DNA of 64,000 nucleotides from Trebonia sp963777905 (GTDB lineage Bacteria; Actinomycetota; Actinomycetes; Streptosporangiales; Streptosporangiaceae): the NCBI GenBank assembly GCA_963777905.1, contig CAVZSM010000018.1, forward strand, positions 24,238 to 88,237, in the 5' to 3' direction. A program made the translations under genes and the position numbers. Positions within the stretch are counted from its first letter, which is position 1, and every line of letters starts with the position of its first letter. The notes under the pieces are model-generated. The model searched no databases and had not been told where the DNA came from. It saw only the letters and a program-made list of their open reading frames with translations. Below are positions 57,407 through 64,000 of this stretch, one piece after another.

Positions 57407-58264
57407 TCAGGAAAGGACATCAAGCACGATGCCGGCGACCTGATCGGGCATCGACAGGAAGGGGGAGTGGGCCGCCTCGAGTTCGCGCACGGCCGTCGGA
57501 TTGGCGGGGAACGCGGCGTCCGCGTCGGCGATGAACTTGCGCTGCAGGGCCGGGGGGATCGTGGCATCCCCCGTGCACACCACGTAGGTGCGCGGGATCG
57601 AGCCCCAGCCGTCCGCGGTGAGCGCGGTCACGCCCGCGCTGATGCCCACGGGAGCGTCCGGGGTCAGCAGCGCGATCGCCGCGTCGGCGGTGACCGGATC
57701 GACGTCGCCGTAGAACGTCTCGCGCACGGCCTCCCGGTACGCCGGGTCCGGCGACGCGACGTCCAGGCGCAGCGCCCCGGTCGCGCGCGCGTCTCCCACC
57801 CGCAGCGCCCCCACCCGGCTGCCCTCGTTCTCCGGCATCCTCGGGTAGGCGGCCGAGGGCACGCCGGAGGCGGGCATGAAGGCGGCGAGATAGACGGCGT
57901 GCGCGATCAGCTCCGGGGCCAGCTGCCCGGCCCGCGTCAGGACGGCGCCGCCCATGCTGTGCGCGACCACCGTCACCGGGGCGCCGGCGCCAAGCTGCTT
58001 TACCTGCGCGACGAGCAGGTCGCCGGCCTGGTCGAGGTCGACGCCGGCGACCGGCGAGACCTCGGCGGCGAGCGCGCCGGCGTCGAACGGGCGCCGGGTG
58101 AGGGCCGCCGGGCGCCTGGCGCGCAGCCCGTGCCCGGCCATGTCGACGGCCAAGGCCCGGACGCCCGCGGCGGTCAGGCCGGCCAGAACCTCGGTCCAGC
58201 ACCAGCTGCCATGCCAGAACCCGTGCAGGAGCAGCACCGGCGCGCGGTCTCGCGGCGCGGGCAT
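57407..58264 (-). CDS. alpha/beta hydrolase
   Basis: 285 residues from ATG 58264 (AGGGG ribosome site). The fold begins PVLLLHGFWHGSWCWTEVLAGL (oxyanion HGFWHG). The nucleophile elbow is VAHSMGGAVL (Ser), followed by ELIAHAVYLAAFMP and a C-terminal YVVCTGDATIPPALQRKF (Asp) and ELEAAHSPFLSMPDQVA (His). It resembles plant-type esterase/hydroxynitrile-lyase-like hydrolases. It is two bases downstream of the AlkZ-type glycosylase gene, so they are in one operon. Confidence 0.87.
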   Translation of the reverse strand: MPAPRDRAPVLLLHGFWHGSWCWTEVLAGLTAAGVRALAVDMAGHGLRARRPAALTRRPFDAGALAAEVSPVAGVDLDQAGDLLVAQVKQLGAGAPVTVVAHSMGGAVLTRAGQLAPELIAHAVYLAAFMPASGVPSAAYPRMPENEGSRVGALRVGDARATGALRLDVASPDPAYREAVRETFYGDVDPVTADAAIALLTPDAPVGISAGVTALTADGWGSIPRTYVVCTGDATIPPALQRKFIADADAAFPANPTAVRELEAAHSPFLSMPDQVAGIVLDVLS

Positions 58265-58266
58265 GC

Positions 58267-59373
58267 TTACCCCTGCCTGCGCAGGTCGAGCTCGAGCCAG
58301 TCGGCGAGGGCGGTGATCTCCTGGTCGATCTCGGCGGTCATGGCGGCGGTGAACGGCACGTCCTGGTGCACGGCGTGCACCACGAGCGCGCCCGCCTTGC
58401 GGTCGGCGAGGGCGTCGACCTTGCCGACCAGCCGGTCGCCGTACAGCACCGGGAGGGCATAGTAGCCCCAGCGCCGTTTCGCGGCGGGCTTGTACATCTC
58501 CAGCTGGTAGTCGAACTCGAACAGGTCGAGGGTGCGGCCGCGGTCGTGGACGAGCCGGTCGAACGGCGACAGCAGCGTGGCCCGCCCGGCGAACGGCTGG
58601 CCGAGGTAGGACGGGTCGACCCGCCACTCGCCGCGGACGCCCTCGACGACAGCAGGCTCGCCGGCCGCGCCGACGACGGCGGGCTCGACGGGGAACTCCA
58701 CTCCGGTGGCGCGGGCGATGCCGAGGGCGCGCAGCCGCCGCCGGTCCCGTTCCCGCACGGCCTCCTCGGCGGGCACGACCGGGTGGTCGGGGTAGACGCG
58801 TTCGGCCAGGTCCCACAGCCGCTCGCGGCCTTTCCGCCCGGCGACCGCGACCTCGCCGCGGGCGACCATGAAGTCGAGCAGCTTGGTGATGTTCTTGTTG
58901 TTGGTCCAGCCGGTGGAGGCCCACGGCCGGTCGCACGTGTCGGGCAGCTCGCGGGATGGCAGCGGGCCCTCGGCGCGCAGCCGGCCGAGGATGTCGCGGC
59001 GGCACCGGTCGTTCGCCTGCACCCAGTCGCGGAAATGTATCTGCCAGCCCTTCAGCTCACCGGTTCCCGGCCAGGCGGCCATCCGCGCGCGGTAGAGCGC
59101 CAGGTCCTCGGCGGGGCGGAGCAGGGCCATCAGCTCGATCAGCTGCCGTTCGTCCACCGCCTTGCGCAGGCCGGCGAGGGAGTACGCCGAGCCGAGCCGG
59201 CTCCAGGCGACCAGGTTGGCGCTCGGCGCGACGGCGCTCACCGGGTCCAGCTGGAGCAGCGTGAGCCGCCGCGCGACGGTGAGCAGGCCGTCAGGCCGGT
59301 CCCGTTCCAGCAGCTGCGCCTTGATCGCCAGCCGCCGGGCCTCCTGGCGGCTGAGCTGGTGCACTTTCGGCAT
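58267..59373 (-). CDS. winged-helix DNA glycosylase of the YcaQ/AlkZ family
   Basis: 368 residues from ATG 59373. The family's catalytic QxD/QxQ motif is QLD at 41-43 (LLQLDPVSAVAPSANLV), followed by WAS-type core sequences (WQIHFRDWVQANDRCRRDIL) and the C-terminal LLSPFDRLVHDRGRTLDLFEFDYQLEMYKPAAKRRWGYYALPVLYGDRLVGKVD. Such enzymes unhook DNA interstrand crosslinks and remove alkylated bases, often protecting producers of alkylating antibiotics. No such cluster is visible here. The alpha/beta hydrolase follows after two bases. Confidence 0.87.
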   Translation of the reverse strand: MPKVHQLSRQEARRLAIKAQLLERDRPDGLLTVARRLTLLQLDPVSAVAPSANLVAWSRLGSAYSLAGLRKAVDERQLIELMALLRPAEDLALYRARMAAWPGTGELKGWQIHFRDWVQANDRCRRDILGRLRAEGPLPSRELPDTCDRPWASTGWTNNKNITKLLDFMVARGEVAVAGRKGRERLWDLAERVYPDHPVVPAEEAVRERDRRRLRALGIARATGVEFPVEPAVVGAAGEPAVVEGVRGEWRVDPSYLGQPFAGRATLLSPFDRLVHDRGRTLDLFEFDYQLEMYKPAAKRRWGYYALPVLYGDRLVGKVDALADRKAGALVVHAVHQDVPFTAAMTAEIDQEITALADWLELDLRRQG

Positions 59374-59411
59374 GGCCTCGAGCCTATGCTCAGCCGCCCG
59401 CGTGGACCATG

Positions 59412-60434
59412 TCAGCGGACCACGTCGTAGGCCAGCGGGAGGACGACGATCAGCGCGCAGACGCCGGCGTTGACCAGCTTGTAGCTGTACAGCACCGCGG
59501 CGAACTCGCGGAGCATCGCGCCCGGCCAGTAGTAGCCGGCCGTGCGCGCCCCGGTGGCCTGGCCGTTGATCCCGAGCCGCCGCGCGATGATCGCGGCGCG
59601 GAACGCGTGGAAGCCGCTCGTCACGATGACGCACCGGGCAGCTGGCTTACCAGGGGCGGGGGGCCGCTGCTGGTCCATGATGGCCTTGCTGAACAGCAGG
59701 TTCTCTGCTGTGCTGGCTGAGCGGTCCTCGAGGATCAGCCGGCCGGCGGGGAACCCGCGCTCGGTCAGGTACCGGGCCATGGCCGCCGCCTCAGAGACCT
59801 GTTCGTCGCCGCCCTTGCCGCCGGAGACGATCAGCAGCGGGTCGGCGCCGCGGGACGCCAGCTTCTCGTAGACCGCCCGGCCCCGCTCCAGCCTGCTGGC
59901 CAGCAGCCGGGGCACCTGTCCGCCGTCCAGCAGCCCGGCGCCGAGCACCACCACGTAGTCGGCGCGGCGGGCGACCGGGAGCTTGCTGTAGATCAGCGCG
60001 TAGATCACGTAGGAGACGCACAGGAACGACACGTAGCCGGCCAGCCGCACGGTGACCATGGTGACCTGGCTCAGCCGCGGGGAACCGACCCGGTCCGCGG
60101 CGACTTCGAGGGCGATCACCGCGAGGATGGCCAGCCCGGCGAGCAGGGGGAGCAGGGTGGTCGGGCGCACGCCTTCCTTCCGCACCATCGTGACGCCGTT
60201 GCCGACCAGGTACAGGGCGGCGAAGAACGGGCCGGCCACCGCCAGCAGCACCAGCGCGAGCAGCAGCAGGTGCGCCGCCCTGTCGTGCGTGCCGGCCAGC
60301 CGTTCGGCGCCGCCGAGCGCGCCGAGAGCCAGCGCAAGGCCAAGGAAGACCGCGTTGCTGAAGCTGCGGCTGTCGTGGGCCACGCCCGCGACGAAGACGA
60401 CGAACGCCGCCATGGCCAGCCCGAGAGCGAACAC
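59412..60434 (-). CDS. YdcF/ElyC/SanA family membrane protein (DUF218)
   Basis: 340 residues. Five to six hydrophobic segments fill the first about 160 residues (MFALGLAMAAFVVFVAGV, LLLLALVLLAVAGPFFAALYLVG, YVSFLCVSYVIYALIYS). The DUF218 domain follows: ADYVVVLGAGLLDGGQVPRLLASRLERGRAVYEKL, LIVSGGKGGDEQVSEAAAMARYL, ILEDRSASTAENLLFSKAIM, CVIVTSGFHAFRAAIIARRLG. The family acts in envelope biogenesis. A last membrane segment ends the protein. Confidence 0.88.
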   Translation of the reverse strand: MFALGLAMAAFVVFVAGVAHDSRSFSNAVFLGLALALGALGGAERLAGTHDRAAHLLLLALVLLAVAGPFFAALYLVGNGVTMVRKEGVRPTTLLPLLAGLAILAVIALEVAADRVGSPRLSQVTMVTVRLAGYVSFLCVSYVIYALIYSKLPVARRADYVVVLGAGLLDGGQVPRLLASRLERGRAVYEKLASRGADPLLIVSGGKGGDEQVSEAAAMARYLTERGFPAGRLILEDRSASTAENLLFSKAIMDQQRPPAPGKPAARCVIVTSGFHAFRAAIIARRLGINGQATGARTAGYYWPGAMLREFAAVLYSYKLVNAGVCALIVVLPLAYDVVR

Positions 60435-60465
60435 GTCCTGAGGATACGGTGACAGGGGAGGACGA

Positions 60466-60705
60466 ATGCCGATGCAGGAAGACCGCCCGCCGCGCGAGGT
60501 GCGGGAGCCGCGGCTGTTCCGGCTGATCCCGCGGGAACGCGCCTACCTCATCCTGATGGGCGTCTGCTTGCTGCTGATCGTGCTGGCCTGGACGCTGATC
60601 TGGCGGTACTCGACCGTCGCGGCCGTCGCCATGTCCGCGGTAGCGCTGGTTATCCCGCCGGTCGCCGCGATCATCGGCAATGCGGGCCCGGTCAACAGGC
60701 AGTGA
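60466..60705 (+). CDS. DUF3099 small membrane protein
   Basis: 79 residues: a basic/acidic cytoplasmic part (EDRPPREVREPRLFRLIPRERAYL), then two hydrophobic segments (ILMGVCLLLIVLAWTLIW and VAAVAMSAVALVIPPVAAIIGNAG). This is the actinobacterial DUF3099 layout. GGGAGG precedes the ATG. Function unknown. It is divergent from the DUF218 gene. Confidence 0.82.
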   Translation: MPMQEDRPPREVREPRLFRLIPRERAYLILMGVCLLLIVLAWTLIWRYSTVAAVAMSAVALVIPPVAAIIGNAGPVNRQ

Positions 60706-60771
60706 TCGGCTGAGGAGTCACCACGGGCCCGTTCGGGAAAATTATGTCTCAAAATTGGACAGTTCGTTGTC

Positions 60772-60801
60772 TTGAATGATTCGTCTTTTGGGCGATAGGG
60801 T
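60772..60801 (+). promoter_or_regulatory. furA-katG promoter, leaderless
   Basis: TTGAAT (60772-60777), 18 bp, TAGGGT (60796-60801); the furA ATG is eight bases further on, so the mRNA is probably leaderless. AT-rich sequence just upstream (60740-60771) holds TTGGACAG and TTGTC elements where FurA would bind and repress its own operon. Binding is inferred from known furA-katG autoregulation. Confidence 0.6.
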
Positions 60802-60809
60802 CCTGTGTT

Positions 60810-61247
60810 ATGAGCCCGTCTCCGACTCCGGGTGCCGCCGATGAGCTGCGCGGCGCCGGCCTGCGGGTGACGGCCGCGCGCGTGGCGCTGCTCGAGACCG
60901 TCCGGCACGGTGACCATCTCGGCATCGAGGCCATCACCTTGGGTGTACGCGACCGGGTGGGGCACATCTCCTTGCAGGCCGTGTACGAGGCGCTGCACGC
61001 GCTCACCGCGGCGGGCCTCATCCGCCGCATCGAGCCGGCCGGCGGCGCGCCCCGGTTTGAGGGACGCGTCGGGGACAACCATCACCACGTCGTGTGCCGG
61101 TCGTGCGGCGTGGTCGCCGACGTCGACTGCGCGGTCGGCGAAGCGCCGTGCCTGACCGCGTCCGACGACCACGGTTTCTCGATCCACGAGGCCGAGGTCG
61201 TGTACTGGGGCCTGTGCCCCAGCTGTTCCACCGCCAGCAGTTCATGA
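60810..61247 (+). CDS. furA: Fur family regulator of the FurA/CatR type
   Basis: The 145-residue protein has the Fur winged helix (ELRGAGLRVTAARVALLETVRHGDHLGIEAITLGVRDRVGHISLQAVYEALHALTAAGLIRRIEPAG), metal ligands in GDNHHHVVCRSCGVV (H, H, C, C) and a C-terminal CPSC. This is the redox-responsive subgroup that represses katG. The adjacent katG gene, 33 bp downstream, supports the assignment. Confidence 0.92.
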   Translation: MSPSPTPGAADELRGAGLRVTAARVALLETVRHGDHLGIEAITLGVRDRVGHISLQAVYEALHALTAAGLIRRIEPAGGAPRFEGRVGDNHHHVVCRSCGVVADVDCAVGEAPCLTASDDHGFSIHEAEVVYWGLCPSCSTASSS

Positions 61248-61280
61248 ACACAGCGATCCGCGTCGTCCGGAAGGATTCCC

Positions 61281-63500
61281 ATGGCTGAGTCTGAGAACCA
61301 CGATCCGCTAGTCATCGAAGACGAGACCCCGGAGGCCGCCGGAGCCGAGGACACGTGCCCTGTCGTGCACGGCCGCGTCCACCCCACCAAGGGTGACGCC
61401 AACTTCGAGTGGTGGCCGAACAAGCTCAACCTGAAGATCCTCGCCAAGAACCCCGCCGAGGCCAATCCCATGGGGGAGGACTTCAACTACGCCGAGGCGT
61501 TCAGCAGCCTCGACCTCGCCGCCGTGAAGCAGGACATCGCGGCGGTGCTGACCGACTCCAAGCCCTGGTGGCCTGCCGACTTCGGCAACTACGGGCCGCT
61601 CATGATCAGGATGGCGTGGCACAGCGCCGGCACCTACCGGATCAGCGACGGGCGCGGCGGCGCCGGCTCCGGGCAGCAGCGGTTCGCCCCGCTGAACAGC
61701 TGGCCGGACAACGTCAGCCTGGACAAGGCGCGCCGCCTGCTGTGGCCGGTGAAGAAGAAGTACGGCAAGAGCCTTTCGTGGGCCGACCTGATCGTGCTCA
61801 CCGGCAACGTGGCGCTGGAGACGATGGGCTTCGAGACGTTCGGTTTCGGCGGCGGCCGCGTGGACGCCTGGGAGCCGGACGCGGACGTTTACTGGGGCCC
61901 GGAGACCGAGTGGCTCGGCGACGAGCGCTACACCGGCGACCGCGAGCTTGAGGACCCGCTCGGCGCGGTACAGATGGGCCTCATCTACGTCAACCCGGAG
62001 GGCCCGAACGGCACGCCCGACCCGCTCGCCGCGGGCCGCGACATCCGCGAGACGTTCCGCCGGATGGCGATGAACGACGAGGAGACGGTGGCGCTGATCG
62101 CCGGCGGCCACACGTTCGGCAAGACGCACGGCGCGGGCCCGGCGGAGAGCGTCGGCCTCGACCCGGAGGCAGCCCCGATCGAGGAGCAGGGCCTCGGCTG
62201 GACGTCGACCTACGGCACCGGCGTCGGCGCGGACGCGATCACCAGCGGGCTGGAGGTCACCTGGACCAGCCACCCGGTGCGGTGGGACAACGAGTTCTTC
62301 GAGATCCTGTTCGGCTACGAGTGGGAGCTGACCAAGTCCCCGGCGGGTGCCAACCAGTGGCGGCCCAGGGGCGGCGGGGGCGCCGGCACGGTGCCGCAGG
62401 CGTTCGGTGACGGCACGCGCGAGCCGCGGATGCTCACCACCGACCTGGCGCTCCGCTTCGACCCGATCTACGAGCCGATCTCCCGGCGGTTCGCCGAGGA
62501 CCCGGCCGCGTTCGCCGACGCGTTCGCCCGCGCATGGTACAAGCTGACGCACCGCGACATGGGCCCGGTCGTGCGCTACCTCGGGCTCGAGGTGCCGCGC
62601 GAGGTGCTGATCTGGCAGGACCCCATCCCCGACACGACGCCCCAGCTCACCGACGACGACATCGCCGTGCTCAAGGCGGAGATCGCCGCGTCGGGCCTGT
62701 CGGTGCCGCAGCTGGTCTCCACCGCGTGGGCGGCGGCGTCGTCGTTCCGCGGCAGCGACAAGCGCGGCGGCGCGAACGGCGCGCGGATCCGGCTGGAGCC
62801 GCAGAAGGACTGGGAGGTGAACAACCCGGACCAGCTGGCGCCGGTGCTGCGCACCCTCGAAGGCATCCAGGAGGGCTTCCGCAAGGAGGTATCGCTCGCC
62901 GACCTGATCGTGCTGGCCGGCGGCGTCGGCATCGAGCAGGCGGCCAGGGCCGCCGGGGTCTCGGTCGACGTGCCGTTCGCCCCGGGTCGCGGCGACGCGG
63001 ACCAGGAGGAGACCGACGTGGAGTCGTTCGCCAACCTGGAGCCGAAGGCCGACGGGTTCCGCCAGTACGTCGGAAAGGGCGTGCGGCTGCCCGCCGAGTA
63101 CCTGCTCGTCGACAAGGCGAACCTGCTGACGATCTCCGCCCCGGAGATGACGGTCCTCCTCGGCGGACTGCGCGTCCTCGGCGCGAACTACGACGGGTCG
63201 AAGCTCGGCGTGTTCACCGACAGGCCCGGGGTGCTGACCAACGACTTCTTCGTCAACCTGCTCGACATGGACACGACGTGGCAGCCCACGTCCGAGGACG
63301 CGAACACGTTCGAGGGCAGGGACGCCGCGGGCGAGGTCAAGTGGACCGGCAGCCGCGTGGACCTGGTCTTCGGGTCGAATTCGGAGCTGCGGGCGCTCGC
63401 TGAGGTGTACGCGAGCGACGACGCGACGGAGAAGTTCGTGACCGATTTCGTAGCCGCCTGGGTCAAGGTCATGAACGCGGACCGGTACGACCTGCGGTAG
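61281..63500 (+). CDS. katG: catalase-peroxidase
   Basis: 739 residues, full length. The distal site is R110, W113 and H114 in IRMAWHSAGTYR. The Trp-Tyr-Met cross-link residues are W113, the Tyr of LIYVNPEGPNG and the Met of RRMAMNDEE. The proximal His is in ALIAGGHTFGKTHGAGP. The C-terminal inactive peroxidase-like domain is complete. It degrades hydrogen peroxide and is cotranscribed with furA. A strong terminator follows. Confidence 0.96.
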   Translation: MAESENHDPLVIEDETPEAAGAEDTCPVVHGRVHPTKGDANFEWWPNKLNLKILAKNPAEANPMGEDFNYAEAFSSLDLAAVKQDIAAVLTDSKPWWPADFGNYGPLMIRMAWHSAGTYRISDGRGGAGSGQQRFAPLNSWPDNVSLDKARRLLWPVKKKYGKSLSWADLIVLTGNVALETMGFETFGFGGGRVDAWEPDADVYWGPETEWLGDERYTGDRELEDPLGAVQMGLIYVNPEGPNGTPDPLAAGRDIRETFRRMAMNDEETVALIAGGHTFGKTHGAGPAESVGLDPEAAPIEEQGLGWTSTYGTGVGADAITSGLEVTWTSHPVRWDNEFFEILFGYEWELTKSPAGANQWRPRGGGGAGTVPQAFGDGTREPRMLTTDLALRFDPIYEPISRRFAEDPAAFADAFARAWYKLTHRDMGPVVRYLGLEVPREVLIWQDPIPDTTPQLTDDDIAVLKAEIAASGLSVPQLVSTAWAAASSFRGSDKRGGANGARIRLEPQKDWEVNNPDQLAPVLRTLEGIQEGFRKEVSLADLIVLAGGVGIEQAARAAGVSVDVPFAPGRGDADQEETDVESFANLEPKADGFRQYVGKGVRLPAEYLLVDKANLLTISAPEMTVLLGGLRVLGANYDGSKLGVFTDRPGVLTNDFFVNLLDMDTTWQPTSEDANTFEGRDAAGEVKWTGSRVDLVFGSNSELRALAEVYASDDATEKFVTDFVAAWVKVMNADRYDLR

Positions 63501-63514
63501 GCGCGCGCATCATG

Positions 63515-63563
63515 ATCGTGCGGGAGTAACCCCAGACTCCGGGGCTACTCCCGCACGATTTTT
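63515..63563 (+). terminator. strong intrinsic terminator after katG
   Basis: ATCGTGCGGGAGTA (63515-63528) pairs with TACTCCCGCACGAT (63546-63559); a further CCCC/GGGG pair continues the stem after one mismatch, with a 7-nt loop. T residues (63559-63563) follow directly. It ends furA-katG transcription. Confidence 0.9.
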
Positions 63564-63572
63564 GTTGGAGGC

Positions 63573-63590
63573 TGATAACAGCAAGAAGCG
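63573..63590 (+). repeat. 18-bp dispersed repeat, copy 7
   Basis: TGATAACAGCAAGAAGCG starts nine bases after the katG terminator's T-run, at the beginning of a non-coding stretch. Confidence 0.85.
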
Positions 63591-64000
63591 CTGAGGCGCC
63601 AGCCGCGGGCTCGCGCCCGCGGAACGCCGGTCCCCCTAAGGGGGCCAGACCAAGTAAGCCCGAAAGGGGCAACGGGCTAGGCGGGTAGTCGGGGCTGATG
63701 TGGCAGAGGGAACGGAAGGTCACGATTAGGGCGCGGCCTGGGCCGGACTGCGCAAATCCCGCCCTGCGCCAGGCTCACGGGCTTTACGCTCGGTGGGTGA
63801 GAATCGCGGCGCTCGCCATGAGCGTCTACCGCCACATATCGTGAGCAAGGCCACGGCGGTGCTGTCCCGCGCGCCAGCGACAGGATCGTGAGAATCAACT
63901 TGGTAAAAACCGCTGCCGTGACTCCCCGCCTGGTCGGCTATCGCCACGGAGGGTGACCGCGCCGGATGTCACGGACAGGCAGAGCGCGCGGAACGCTGAG
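63591..64000. other. non-coding tail with short hairpins, no gene recognised
   Basis: About 410 bp after copy 7 hold no convincing reading frame. Short stems such as GGTCCCCCTAAGGGGGCC (around 63630) and GCCCGAAAGGGGC (around 63658) are seen, but there is no tRNA, tmRNA or known riboswitch pattern that I can identify. It may be the edge of another accessory region. Confidence 0.45.

Noticed and set aside
63591..64000. tmRNA, RNase P RNA or a riboswitch in the tail of the window
   Set aside because: A GGGGCTGATG stretch first suggested a tmRNA start, but the tRNA-like ends and tag frame are missing, and no conserved core of the other RNAs is seen.
1..64000. tRNA or rRNA genes
   Set aside because: No T-loop (GGTTCGA-type) context with matching acceptor stems and no rRNA sequence was recognised anywhere in the window.

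Overview
The window is GC-rich throughout with a strong third-position GC bias. It encodes F420-type luciferase-like oxidoreductases, a mycothiol-type maleylpyruvate isomerase family protein, the menaquinone genes menE/menC/menD, a principal sigma factor of the HrdB/SigA type, DUF427, DUF574 and DUF3099 proteins, and a furA-katG pair. This set points to a high-GC actinomycete, probably a filamentous soil group near Streptosporangiales or Streptomycetales; I cannot name a genus from the sequence alone. It is ordinary chromosome with patches of accessory DNA.

Layout. 1-8.1 kb: a PEP-utilising-type protein cut by the window edge and acetoacetyl-CoA synthetase, then amidohydrolase, GNAT and methyltransferase genes, a 2OG oxygenase and an RsbW-like ATPase; a dense DnaA-box cluster lies at 5.4-5.6 kb. 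8.1-10.7 kb: a phosphonate-catabolism-type module (phosphonatase-like HAD, FAD oxidoreductase, GntR regulator). 10.8-19.6 kb: small metabolic genes, a frameshifted MarR gene beside an LLM-hemerythrin fusion, a secreted polysaccharide deacetylase, RidA, acetamidase, DinB and a lipoprotein. 19.8-25.8 kb: FAD dehydrogenase, amidohydrolase, two tandem DUF8021-like paralogues and a mycothiol-dependent enzyme. 25.8-29.7 kb: a decayed accessory patch with a MerR remnant, a TetR/DUF2867 pair and a dead IS110-family element that keeps a structured upstream region. 29.7-35.7 kb: regulator, NmrA-like and cupin genes, a PEP-mutase-family gene and an Ada/AlkA-AlkB alkylation-repair operon. 35.8-46.4 kb: peptidase-like and LLM genes, a trpS gene behind a tryptophan attenuator, and an LtrA membrane protein. 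46.4-52 kb: hrdB and the men cluster. 52-64 kb: GH25 lysozyme, MFS exporter, an orphan ABC binding protein, an AlkZ-type glycosylase, a DUF218 protein and furA-katG.

The most unusual signal is an 18-bp sequence, TGATAACAGCAAGARGCG, present seven times, always on the + strand. It sits in intergenic gaps, at gene junctions, or inside an inter-domain linker, and no copy extends beyond the 18-mer. Its first six bases are two consecutive stop codons. I know of no family of this sequence.

Other notable signals: a complete ribosome-mediated attenuator before trpS (12-residue leader peptide with Trp-Trp, mutually exclusive hairpins, terminator with a U-run); paired 19-bp operator-like palindromes 31 bp apart between divergent menE and menC; a DnaA-box cluster with an adjacent AT-rich stretch far from any dnaA or dnaN gene; and a candidate bridge-RNA region of the IS110 element. 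Four genes (marR, the IS110 transposase, ada-alkA, menE) carry single-base frameshifts, some in short G/C runs. Because menE is expected to be needed, some of these may be sequencing errors. Many starts lie 6-8 nt after a TANNNT -10 box, which suggests widespread leaderless transcription.
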